5,468 nt of DNA, taken from Candidatus Azambacteria bacterium (GTDB lineage Bacteria > Patescibacteriota > Minisyncoccia > GWC2-36-17 > M10-OD1-4). How positions within the stretch are numbered: the first letter of the stretch is position 1; every line of letters begins with the position of its first letter. The position numbers and the translations under genes were made by a program. The notes beneath the pieces are model-generated. The model was not told the DNA's origin. It made no database searches and was given only the letters and a program-made list of their open reading frames with translations. This document shows positions 1 through 5,468 of the stretch, piece by piece. Location of the stretch: positions 1 through 5,468 of the forward strand of contig JACQDS010000026.1 in NCBI GenBank assembly GCA_016200995.1, written 5' to 3'.

Positions 1-12
1 GATGAAAATTTC

Positions 13-270
13 ATGAAGGAGTTTATAAATAGCATTCAGGAAAAACCGAAGAGCTTCAGAGTCAAAATTTTTGCAGTTTTAATGATCGCGCTTTTTGCTG
101 TCATTTTCGCTCTTTGGATAAGCTCGGTCAGATCAAGCATCGGCCATTTGAGTGTCAGCCAAGTCGGCAGGGAATTTCTAGGAAGAGAAAATAATATGCC
201 GACGATATACGAAAGCATATCGGCAAGCGTGAAAGATATTTTTGAACCAAAAAAAATTCAGTTAAAATAA
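13..270 (+). CDS. Small single-span membrane protein, unknown function
   Basis: This encodes 85 residues with no recognised domain. A basic, polar N-terminus (residues 1-18, including IQEKPKSFR) is followed by one hydrophobic segment at about residues 19-39 ending in a Trp, then a roughly 45-residue polar tail. By the positive-inside rule the N-terminus is probably cytoplasmic and the tail outside; there is no lipobox Cys and no clear cleavage site. The 'IQ.KP...R' start before a single helix resembles small membrane proteins I associate with Patescibacteria genomes, which is recollection and not a search result. The ATG at 13 overlaps a TGA at 14-16 in another frame (ATGA), suggesting coupling to an upstream gene, but this frame is also open to base 1, so the start could lie further left. 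No Shine-Dalgarno is visible. Its stop is 3 bases before gyrA, so the two are probably co-transcribed. Confidence 0.6.
   Translation: MKEFINSIQEKPKSFRVKIFAVLMIALFAVIFALWISSVRSSIGHLSVSQVGREFLGRENNMPTIYESISASVKDIFEPKKIQLK
242..268 (+). promoter_or_regulatory. Possible promoter for a leaderless gyrA transcript
   Basis: TTGAAC (242-247) resembles a -35 box and TAAAAT (263-268) a -10 box (5 of 6 consensus bases), but the 15-base spacer is shorter than the usual 16-18. The -10 ends only 5 bases before the gyrA ATG at 274, so transcription would start at or next to the start codon and give a leaderless message. That would fit the lack of a Shine-Dalgarno there. The stretch is A/T-rich and lies inside the end of the upstream ORF, so chance resemblance is quite possible. 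Confidence 0.25.
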
Positions 271-273
271 GCT

Positions 274-2766
274 ATGGCAAAAGAAGAAGAAGATAAATTC
301 AATATAGGAAAAGTTGATCCGGTGGAGATCACGCATGAGATGCAGGAGTCGTACTTGAATTACGCGATGTCCGTCATCGTCTCAAGAGCCTTGCCGGATG
401 TCCGGGACGGCTTAAAGCCCGTTCAAAGAAGAATACTTTACTCAATGCACGAGTTGGGGCTGAAGCCTTCGGCAAGATTCAGGAAGTCCGCTTTGGTGGT
501 CGGAGATGTGCTTGGTAAATATCATCCGCACGGAGACTCCTCAGTGTATGGCGCGCTTGCCAGAATGGCGCAGGATTTTTCTATGAGATATATGCTTGTC
601 AAAGGCCAGGGAAATTTCGGCTCCATCGACGGCGACTCGCCGGCCGCCATGAGGTACACGGAAGCGAAGCTGACAAAGATGTCGGAAGAGATGCTTTTTG
701 ATATTGAAAAGGAGACGGTGAATTTTGAAGACAACTACGACGGTTCAAGAAAAGAGCCGAGAGTTTTGCCGTCCAAAGTTCCGCAGTTGCTTTTAAACGG
801 CCAAGTCGGCATTGCGGTCGGTATGGCGACAAATATCCCCCCGCATAATCTGAGAGAGCTTGTTGACGCCATAATTTATTTAATAGACAGCCCGAACGCC
901 GCCACCGAAGATATTTTGGGATTTATAAAAGGTCCGGATTTTCCGACCGGCGGAATAGTTTATGATCAAAAAGAGATTTTAAAGGCTTACAGCACCGGCG
1001 GCGGTCCGATGGTGATGCGCGGCAAGGCGGATGTGGTTGAGCAGAAATCCGGCAAGCATCAGATAGTCATTTCTGAGATACCTTATCAGGTTAACAAAGC
1101 TTCAATGATAGAAAAGATCGCCGATCTTGTCAGGGATAAGAAGATCGAAGGCATCAGGGATGTCAGAGATGAGTCTGACAAAGACGGCTTGAGGGTTGTT
1201 ATAGATCTCAAAAATGATTCTTATCCGCAAAAGATCCTAAACACGCTTTACAAGCTGACCGATCTCCAAAAGACATTTCATTTGAATATGGTGGCGCTTG
1301 TTGATGGTGTTCAGCCGCAAGTGCTTTCTTTAAAGAGCGTTCTTGAATATTTCATAGCTCACCGAAAGGAAGTGGTTGTCAGAAGAACGCAGTTTGAACT
1401 TAAAAAAGCCAAAGAGAGAGCTCATATTTTAGAAGGACTCAAGAAAGCGCTTGACCACATAGACAAAATAATCGCGACGATCAAAAGATCAAAAAACAAA
1501 GAGGAGGCGCATCAGGCTTTGATGAAGGATTTCAAGCTTTCCGATTTGCAGGCGTCGGCCATCTTGGAGATGAGGCTTCAAACTCTTTCCGGTCTTGAAA
1601 GAAAAAAGATAGAGGATGAGCTGAAAGAAAAATTGGCGCTGATAGCGGATCTTGAAGGCATTTTAAAAAGCGAGAAAAAAATTCTCGGCATAGTGAAAGA
1701 GGAGCTTAAGGATGTCGCGCAAAAGCACGGCGACGAAAGAAGGACAAAGATAGTCAAGGGCGGAGTTTCGGAATTCAAAGAGGAAGATCTGATACCGGAA
1801 GAGGATATTTTCGTCGCTTTGACAAGAAGCGGATATATCAAAAGAGTTGATGCCGACACTTACAAGGCTCAAAAGAGGGGCGGCAAGGGCGTTGTCGGAA
1901 TGGACACGAAAGAGGAGGATGTCATAGAGCATCTTTTCTCTTGTTCAACTCACGATAACATTCTTTTCTTTACCGACAAAGGCAAGGTCTACCAGGCCAA
2001 GGCTTTTGAGGTTCCGGAATCCTCCAGGACATCCAGAGGTAAAGCGATAATCAATATTTTGGATATCAGTCAACAGGAGAGGATCACCGCGATCGTGCCG
2101 GTGAAAGAAAGACTGGGTCTGACCGGCCAGGGCAAAAAAGAATCAAAAGAAGATCTTTACTTGGTTATGTCAACTCAAAATGGTATAATTAAAAAAGTGG
2201 CATCTTCCGAGTTTCATACCGTCAGAAAAAGCGGAGTTCAGGCAATCTCCCTAAAAGGCGATGATCTTTTAAAGTGGGTCAGAGTTTCTCACGGCAAAGA
2301 CGAAATAGTGATCTTGACAAAAAACGGCCAGGCGATCAGATTTTCCGAAAAGGATGTCAGGGCGATGGGCAGGATAGCCGCCGGAGTCGCTTCCATAAGG
2401 ATGAAAAAAGGCGATAAAGTTGTCGGCACGGATGTCATTCCAAATGGCAAAGACGACAACTTGGAGCTTTTGGTGGTGATGAATAATGGCTTTGGAAAGA
2501 GAACGGAGCTTTCGCAGTATAAGACCCAAAAAAGAGGCGGCTCCGGAATAATGACGGCCAAGATCACGGAAAAAACAGGAAATCTGATAGCCTCTTTGGT
2601 GATAGATTCCGCGGAAAAAGAGAAGGATCTGGTGGCTATTTCAAATAAAGGCCAGGTCATCAGAATGAGCATCGCAGGCGTGCCTTCGCTTTCAAGAGCG
2701 ACCCAGGGCGTCAGGCTTATGAAATTATACGAAAACGACAAAGTCGCATCCGTCACTTGTCTTTAA
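274..2766 (+). CDS. gyrA: DNA gyrase subunit A
   Basis: This is the DNA breakage-reunion subunit of gyrase; with GyrB (not in the window) it introduces negative supercoils using ATP. The 830 residues are full length (B. subtilis about 821, E. coli 875). Visible landmarks: N-terminal [15 protein letters not shown] (39-53); quinolone-pocket helix with HPHGDSS (84-90); [10 protein letters not shown] (112-121); catalytic Tyr128 preceded by Arg127 in AAMRYTE; the intercalating Ile180, equivalent to E. coli Ile174; a helical coiled-coil/C-gate region at about 350-500; then a six-bladed pinwheel from about 510. The GyrA box is QKRGGKG (533-539), which favours gyrase over topoisomerase IV ParC. A second, degenerate copy QKRGGSG lies at 752-758. 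The protein ends straight after the last blade with no acidic tail. Position 93, equivalent to E. coli Asp87, is Gly while Ser89 (E. coli Ser83) is kept. There is no Shine-Dalgarno before the ATG. The reading frame is intact throughout. Confidence 0.98.
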   Translation: MAKEEEDKFNIGKVDPVEITHEMQESYLNYAMSVIVSRALPDVRDGLKPVQRRILYSMHELGLKPSARFRKSALVVGDVLGKYHPHGDSSVYGALARMAQDFSMRYMLVKGQGNFGSIDGDSPAAMRYTEAKLTKMSEEMLFDIEKETVNFEDNYDGSRKEPRVLPSKVPQLLLNGQVGIAVGMATNIPPHNLRELVDAIIYLIDSPNAATEDILGFIKGPDFPTGGIVYDQKEILKAYSTGGGPMVMRGKADVVEQKSGKHQIVISEIPYQVNKASMIEKIADLVRDKKIEGIRDVRDESDKDGLRVVIDLKNDSYPQKILNTLYKLTDLQKTFHLNMVALVDGVQPQVLSLKSVLEYFIAHRKEVVVRRTQFELKKAKERAHILEGLKKALDHIDKIIATIKRSKNKEEAHQALMKDFKLSDLQASAILEMRLQTLSGLERKKIEDELKEKLALIADLEGILKSEKKILGIVKEELKDVAQKHGDERRTKIVKGGVSEFKEEDLIPEEDIFVALTRSGYIKRVDADTYKAQKRGGKGVVGMDTKEEDVIEHLFSCSTHDNILFFTDKGKVYQAKAFEVPESSRTSRGKAIINILDISQQERITAIVPVKERLGLTGQGKKESKEDLYLVMSTQNGIIKKVASSEFHTVRKSGVQAISLKGDDLLKWVRVSHGKDEIVILTKNGQAIRFSEKDVRAMGRIAAGVASIRMKKGDKVVGTDVIPNGKDDNLELLVVMNNGFGKRTELSQYKTQKRGGSGIMTAKITEKTGNLIASLVIDSAEKEKDLVAISNKGQVIRMSIAGVPSLSRATQGVRLMKLYENDKVASVTCL
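1870..1890 (+). other. GyrA box (QKRGGKG) coding segment
   Basis: Codons 533-539 of gyrA encode Gln-Lys-Arg-Gly-Gly-Lys-Gly, one substitution from the canonical QRRGGKG. In characterised gyrases this loop on the first pinwheel blade is needed to wrap DNA and so to introduce negative supercoils. Its near-conservation is the main evidence that this gene is gyrA and not parC. Confidence 0.9.
2161..2189 (+). promoter_or_regulatory. Promoter-like sequence inside gyrA
   Basis: A consensus TATAAT (2184-2189), preceded by TGG to make an extended -10, lies 17 bases downstream of TTGGTT (2161-2166), which matches 3 of 6 bases of the -35 consensus. The same bases encode the conserved-looking pinwheel segment NGIIKK of GyrA, so they may be there only for coding reasons. 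If active, it would start transcription about 620 bases before the solute-binding-protein gene. Confidence 0.25.
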
Positions 2767-2816
2767 TTTTAAAAAGGCTTTCAACTTTTTACTTTTAACT
2801 TTCAACTTTTTTAGTA
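2767..2816 (+). repeat. T-rich spacer with a 13-base direct repeat
   Basis: The 50-base gap between gyrA and the solute-binding-protein gene holds two identical copies of CTTTCAACTTTTT (2778-2790 and 2799-2811), with a related ACTTTTAA between them. A weak AT-only stem (AAAAAG 2771-2776 with CTTTTT 2785-2790) can be drawn, but it has no GC-rich core and is unconvincing as a terminator. No Shine-Dalgarno precedes the ATG at 2817. The spacer is far more A/T-rich than the genes beside it. Its function is unknown. Confidence 0.6.
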
Positions 2817-3716
2817 ATGAATATCACAAAGATACTTATTATAGGTTCAGTCGTCTTTGTCCTTCTTTTTATATTTCTAATTTATCTTGGGGTGATACCC
2901 GGTCTTAAGATCGGCTCCAAAAGCCAGCCAATAACAATGGAGGTATGGGGTGTTTTTGATGATTCCGACGCTATGTTGCCCTTGATTCAGAGTTTTCAAG
3001 CGTCCAACCCCAACATAACGATAAGCTACAGGAAAAAGTCCGTTCAAAGCTATGAGAGTGAGCTTGTTCGCGCTTTTGCCGCCGGCAAAGGCCCGGACAT
3101 CTTTATGATACACAATACCTGGGCGCCGAAGTTCCGCGACCTTTTATACCCGGCAACGCCTGACGCGATGCAGCTTGCGGACTTCCAGAAAAGATTTGTT
3201 GATGTAGTTCAAAGAGATTTCACTTACAATGGCGGCATTTACGGCGTGCCTTTGTACGTTGATTCTCTGGCGCTTTATTACAATATAGATCTTTTTAACA
3301 GCGCCGGTCTGATAGAGCCACCGAAAGATTGGGATGAATTTGAAAAATATGCGAAGCTTTTGACAAAAAGAGATTCAAAAGGAGATATATTGGTTTCCGG
3401 AGCGGCTATGGGTTCTGGCAAGAATGTTTTAAACGCTTTTGATATACTTTCCCTCTTGATGCTCCAGAGAGGCTCTCAAATATCCGATCCTGTCAAAGGC
3501 GACATAATTTTTGACAGAGAGCAGGTCGCGGCGGCATCAGACGCCTTGAAATTTTACACTAAGTTTGCCAAGCCGGAAGGCGCGAACTATTCCTGGTCGC
3601 AGAACTTTGCAAATGATTCCCATGAGATGTTCGCTCTTGGCAGAGCGGCGATGGTCTTTGGCTATTCATGGACGAGAAACAGCATAATCCAAAAATCTCC
3701 AAGACTCAGAATTTAA
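2817..3716 (+). CDS. Family 1 extracellular solute-binding protein, N-terminal piece (frameshifted gene)
   Basis: This is the first 299 residues of an ABC-uptake substrate-binding protein of the SBP family 1/8 (MalE-like) type, probably for a sugar or oligosaccharide; the exact ligand cannot be read from sequence. A hydrophobic segment at residues 5-28 would export and anchor it. No lipobox Cys is present, so an uncleaved membrane anchor is likelier than a lipoprotein. Family-like segments are MEVWGVFDDSD (41-51), GKGPDIFMIHNTW (90-102), YGVPLYVDSLALYYNIDLF (142-160), DWDEFEKYAK (171-180) and MFALGRAAMVFGYSW (271-285). The frame then degenerates to SPRLRI and stops at TAA 3714, while the expected continuation is found in the +1 frame. 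Joining both pieces with one base removed gives 430 residues, a normal length for the family. No permease or ATPase gene is in the window. The gene is either decayed or misread by an indel. Confidence 0.9.
   Translation: MNITKILIIGSVVFVLLFIFLIYLGVIPGLKIGSKSQPITMEVWGVFDDSDAMLPLIQSFQASNPNITISYRKKSVQSYESELVRAFAAGKGPDIFMIHNTWAPKFRDLLYPATPDAMQLADFQKRFVDVVQRDFTYNGGIYGVPLYVDSLALYYNIDLFNSAGLIEPPKDWDEFEKYAKLLTKRDSKGDILVSGAAMGSGKNVLNAFDILSLLMLQRGSQISDPVKGDIIFDREQVAAASDALKFYTKFAKPEGANYSWSQNFANDSHEMFALGRAAMVFGYSWTRNSIIQKSPRLRI
3688..3714 (+). other. Frameshift site in the solute-binding-protein gene
   Basis: The shift must fall between the +1-frame stop at 3685-3687 and the original-frame stop at 3714-3716. 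Removing one A from the A5 run (3691-3695) lets the protein read through as IIQNLQDSEFNVAYMPQ, which resembles the 'K.P.L.F.VAP.PQ' stretch of family 1 binding proteins. The shift equals one surplus base, or two missing ones. The sequence does not show whether it is a sequencing error or a real mutation. Confidence 0.85.
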
Positions 3717-3726
3717 CGTCGCTTAT

Positions 3727-4110
3727 ATGCCACAAGTAAAAGACAGCATAGTGAAAAAAAATTACGCGAATTATTGGGGTTATGGCGTTTACGCAAATTC
3801 GGCAAATCGGGCGGCCGCTTGGAATTTTCTGAAGTTTTTATCCGACCCGAAAAACGCCTCTTTTTATCTTTCGGAGGTCAAATATCCGGCGAGCCAGAGG
3901 TCTTTGCTTGTGGCGCAACAGGGAGATCAAAATCTTTCAGTTTTTGCCGACCAGGCGCTTTCATCAACCTCTTGGTTTCAGCTTAATGACACCATAATAA
4001 AAGAGGTCGTCGTGGATATGATAGATCAGCATGTCGCCAGCGAACAAGCCGAATCCCTAGCCTTAAGCAAGGCCGCTTCCGAGATCAATTCAAAGATTTT
4101 GTCAAAATGA
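3727..4110 (+). CDS. Family 1 extracellular solute-binding protein, C-terminal piece (frameshifted gene)
   Basis: This is the C-terminal part of the binding protein begun at 2817, in the +1 frame. The ATG at 3727 (MPQVKD) is only the first Met of this frame; homology-like reading continues upstream to about 3688 (DSEFNVAY), so it is very unlikely to be a real start. NYWGYGVYANSANRAAAWNF and FLKFLSDPKNASFYLSE, followed by PASQRSLL, match the usual end of family 1 binding proteins, where a helix ('AAW.FLKFL..P') precedes a 'P.R..L' turn. The end is an amphipathic, Ala/Glu-rich helix (HVASEQAESLALSKAASEIN). The TGA at 4108 overlaps the ATG (4107) of the next gene as ATGA, which implies translational coupling. 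Alone, this 127-residue piece lacks the first lobe and the export signal, so it could not act as a binding protein. Confidence 0.88.
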   Translation: MPQVKDSIVKKNYANYWGYGVYANSANRAAAWNFLKFLSDPKNASFYLSEVKYPASQRSLLVAQQGDQNLSVFADQALSSTSWFQLNDTIIKEVVVDMIDQHVASEQAESLALSKAASEINSKILSK

Positions 4111-5468
4111 GCAAATTTTTCAAAATTTTAATTCCTGTTTTTTTTTCTGGCGGTTTTTTTGTTCCCGGTTTTTTCAAAAGCTATAACAATAGGCGGAGTT
4201 GAATACAACAATATCAGAGGTTGGGCTTGGTCGGACAACATCGGCTGGGTAAGTTTTTCCTGCCATGGCAGCGAAGCGGCCGCCGCCGGCATCACCGGCG
4301 AAATAGCCAATTGCGCAAGCCAATTGGATACAATTTCCGGACACCGCCACCGGCGTGACCATAGCTAGCGCAGGAGGTTGGAGCGGTTACGCTTTTTCGG
4401 ATAGTGTTGTCGGCTGGCTGCAATTTATAAATACGCCCGGGATCACCGCTTATATAGGCTCTCCGATAAGCTCAACATTTAAAAATAATCCGCCGGTGGC
4501 CGTGGCGACAGTCGCTTCAAGCGTGACGACATCCGCGCAAGGAGGCGGAATATTGTATTCCGCTGCCGCAGACGGATCGGGAAGCTCTGATCCCGACCCG
4601 GGTCAAACGGCAACTTTAACATATCTTTGGAGCTGGGGAGACGGAACGACCTCAACCGGCATCACCGCATCTCACACATACAGCATAGACGGCACATACA
4701 CGGTTTCTTTGACAGTCACCGATTCCGCCGGCGCCACAAGCACAACCACAAAAACCTTAACCTTCATTCCGCCGGCCGCGAGCGCCTGTTTGATAACCTG
4801 CGCTACGGACTCTCAATGTCCGGTAAACAGCGTCTGTCTGATACCGGTCGGCTCAACCAGCGGAACCTGTTCGGCTGCCAGCGCCGCAACAACGACAGCA
4901 ACATTACCGACACCGACAGGAGATGTTCAGCTTCTGGCGCCTTACGATTGCTCTTTGAGCGCAAAACAGCAGAATGTTTTGAGCGCTTGTAAGCCGAAGG
5001 TTGAAATTTGTCCGGCGACAACAGCCGGCGCGACAGGCACTTATACAACAGGCGCTTCCTGCGTCGCCGGAGAGTACATTACTTTGACAGACACAGCTTT
5101 ATCGCCGTTTTCTTGCGGAAAGAATTCAATTTTAGGCCCGTTTTGCATAGGCCCTGAACTTCAAGCTTGTCCTACAAGCGGAACTTGCGCTGACGGTTCA
5201 AGCTGTACGGCTGTTTCAGGATGCAAGATCACCACAGCAAAAACAGTCGTTTACAGCTGCGTTGAAGAGTCAGCGGCCGCAGCCGGAAAGAAATTACCAG
5301 CCACCATACCTCCAAAATCCGTGCCGCCTATGCCGGTCGGCCTTCAAGCCGGCGGAGAGGCCTGCACCAAGCCGACCCCGAGCGCGCCGAATAATTGCCA
5401 AGGAATAAACGGCTGTTTGTATGCAAACTACACGGATGCCGGAGCGCCAAACCCTTACGATTCTCTGA
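4107..5468 (+). CDS. Secreted surface protein with GW-type repeats, PKD domain and Cys-rich region (partial, two frameshifts)
   Basis: The start is the ATG at 4107, overlapping the previous stop. It reads MSKFFKILIPVFF; after removing one T from the T9 run (4138-4146) it continues LAVFLFPVFSKA, a 25-residue signal peptide with a plausible Ser-Lys-Ala cleavage site. A repeat RGWAWSDNIGWVSF follows (residues 37-50), then a second frame change within 4307-4366 and a second repeat GYAFSDSVVGWLQF. Next come a PKD domain (about residues 128-220) and a region with 19 Cys in about 233 residues, open to the right edge. The repaired partial length is 453 residues. All of 4307-5467 is open in one frame with no ATG near its start; a gene finder might begin it at GTG 4355. 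Such repeat-plus-PKD proteins are typical of Patescibacteria cell surfaces. Adhesion or partner contact is inferred, not shown. Two frame breaks mean it is a pseudogene, phase-variable or misassembled. Confidence 0.82.
4138..4146 (+). other. T9 homopolymer and frameshift in the signal peptide
   Basis: Nine Ts follow ATTCCTG. As written, the ATG-4107 frame drifts to SGGFFVPGFFKSYNNRRS and stops at the TGA 4200-4202. With eight Ts it reads a clean hydrophobic core and continues into the repeat domain. A T7 run (4154-4160) and a T6 run (4169-4174 area) lie just after. Tracts of this kind near the start of surface genes can slip during replication, and they are also classic places for base-calling errors. 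Confidence 0.8.
4219..4257 (+). repeat. GW-type surface repeat, copy 1
   Basis: Encodes GWAWSDNIGWVSF in the frame beginning at 4219. Two Trp-containing turns flank SDNIG, the pattern I recognise from exported Patescibacteria proteins (G[YW]AWSDNIGWISF). A Cys follows shortly after (SCHG), as is usual in that repeat, and a second (ANCAS) comes later. Confidence 0.75.
4307..4366 (+). other. Second frameshift interval in the surface-protein gene
   Basis: The upstream frame degenerates into QLDTISGHRHRRDHS and stops at TAG 4366-4368. The +1 frame, open from 4307, supplies NWIQFPDTATGVTIASAGG, which leads smoothly into repeat copy 2. Removing one C at 4320-4321 would join ANCAS to NWIQF. The exact base cannot be fixed without homologues. 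Confidence 0.75.
4385..4426 (+). repeat. GW-type surface repeat, copy 2
   Basis: Encodes GYAFSDSVVGWLQF, a divergent copy of the repeat at 4219 with Phe for the second aromatic and one extra Val before GW. It lies in a different reading frame from copy 1 because of the intervening frameshift. Confidence 0.7.
4490..4768 (+). other. PKD domain within the surface protein
   Basis: About 93 residues begin with PPVAVA and contain the hallmark WGDGTTSTG turn (W at 4634), SHTY (4670-4681) and a GTYTVSLTVTDSAG strand pair (from 4691). These are the defining features of the PKD beta-sandwich, found in extracellular proteins of bacteria and archaea and usually a spacer or a protein/carbohydrate-contact module. 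The SSDPDPGQTATLTYLW segment also fits. The domain is complete. Confidence 0.9.
4769..5467 (+). other. Cys-rich extracellular region, no recognised family
   Basis: This is the C-terminal part of the surface protein as far as the window goes. I count 19 Cys in about 233 residues with short spacings, such as C-x3-C-x5-C-x5-C-x9-C right after the PKD domain. Ala/Thr/Ser-rich linkers separate Cys clusters. Segments such as CATDSQCPVNSVC and CPTSGTCADGSSC resemble small disulfide-knot modules in general style only. A Pro/Lys-rich stretch (KKLPATIPPKSVPPMP, near 5290-5337) precedes the last cysteines. Function is unknown. Confidence 0.7.

Noticed and set aside
2289..2756. A 155-codon antisense ORF within gyrA, plus other antisense ORFs across gyrA
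   Set aside because: They lie opposite a clearly conserved gene, show low-complexity Ser/Phe/Leu-rich translations typical of antisense shadows, and have no domain or start signal.
2771..2790. Terminator hairpin after gyrA
   Set aside because: The stem is only six A/T-dominated pairs with one G-C pair at the loop end, too weak to call an intrinsic terminator.
3684..3716. Programmed ribosomal frameshifting in the binding-protein gene
   Set aside because: A +1 shift is needed, but no prfB-like CTT TGA signal with upstream SD is present, and the A-run suits -1 slippage instead; an indel is simpler.
3774..3986. A 70-codon + strand ORF overlapping the binding-protein C-terminal piece
   Set aside because: It is an out-of-frame shadow; the other frame carries clear family-like sequence.
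3714..4110. Reassigned stop codon (for example UGA as Gly) as the cause of the broken genes
   Set aside because: The breaks need a frame change, not readthrough; the first interrupting stop is TAA, and TGA 4108 forms a normal ATGA stop/start overlap.
4159..4368. A separate small gene starting at TTG 4159
   Set aside because: The signal peptide begins at ATG 4107 and both ends of this ORF are explained by single-base frame changes, so it is a middle fragment of the surface-protein gene.
4627..4992. A 121-codon + strand ORF rich in Arg, His and Asn
   Set aside because: It is an out-of-frame reading of the PKD and Cys-rich region; the real frame has hallmark WGDG and SHTY motifs and runs through the whole stretch.
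3811..5280. Three GCGGCCGC octamers (3811, 4276 and 5273) within 1.5 kb
   Set aside because: Each encodes an Ala-Ala-Ala run in the real reading frame, so codon choice for Ala accounts for them; no wider shared sequence surrounds them.
1..5468. tRNA, rRNA, CRISPR array, insertion sequence or riboswitch
   Set aside because: I saw no cloverleaf-like segment, spaced repeat array, inverted-repeat-flanked transposase or long structured leader; nearly all of the window is coding.

Overview
The window looks like bacterial chromosome from a Candidate Phyla Radiation (Patescibacteria, Parcubacteria-like) organism, probably a metagenome assembly. This is inferred from three things: a surface protein with the G[WY]xWSDNIGW-type repeats that are common in those genomes, a small single-span membrane protein of a recurrent Patescibacteria style, and a membrane-anchored solute-binding protein. 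Everything real is on the + strand. No rRNA, tRNA, CRISPR array or mobile element was seen. The standard code fits: TAA and TGA both act as stops, with two ATGA stop/start overlaps.

Layout. Bases 13-270 encode a small membrane protein of unknown function. Three bases after its stop comes an intact gyrA (274-2766), the GyrA subunit of DNA gyrase, with the active-site Tyr128, a near-canonical GyrA box and a complete C-terminal pinwheel. A 50-base T-rich spacer with a 13-base direct repeat follows.

Bases 2817-4110 hold a family 1 extracellular solute-binding protein (ABC uptake, probably sugar or oligosaccharide). It is split by a +1 frameshift near 3690-3714; repaired, it would be 430 residues. 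Its stop overlaps (ATGA) the start of a secreted surface protein at 4107, which runs off the right edge. That gene changes frame twice, at a T9 tract in the signal peptide (4138-4146) and near 4307-4366. Repaired, it reads: signal peptide, two GW-type repeats, a PKD domain and a region with 19 cysteines in about 233 residues. Most of it lies in a frame with no ATG start, so a simple ORF listing misses it.

How the genes relate. gyrA is housekeeping. The binding protein and the surface protein appear translationally coupled and both act outside the cytoplasmic membrane, so a role in capturing material from surroundings or a partner cell is plausible but only inferred. The three frame disruptions each equal one surplus base, lie within about 0.65 kb, and spare gyrA. 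Homopolymer over-calls in a poorly covered stretch, true gene decay and (for T9) phase variation are the competing explanations.

The most useful points for a second look are the frameshift cluster, the T9 tract, the Cys-rich PKD surface protein, and a Gly at the GyrA position equivalent to E. coli Asp87.
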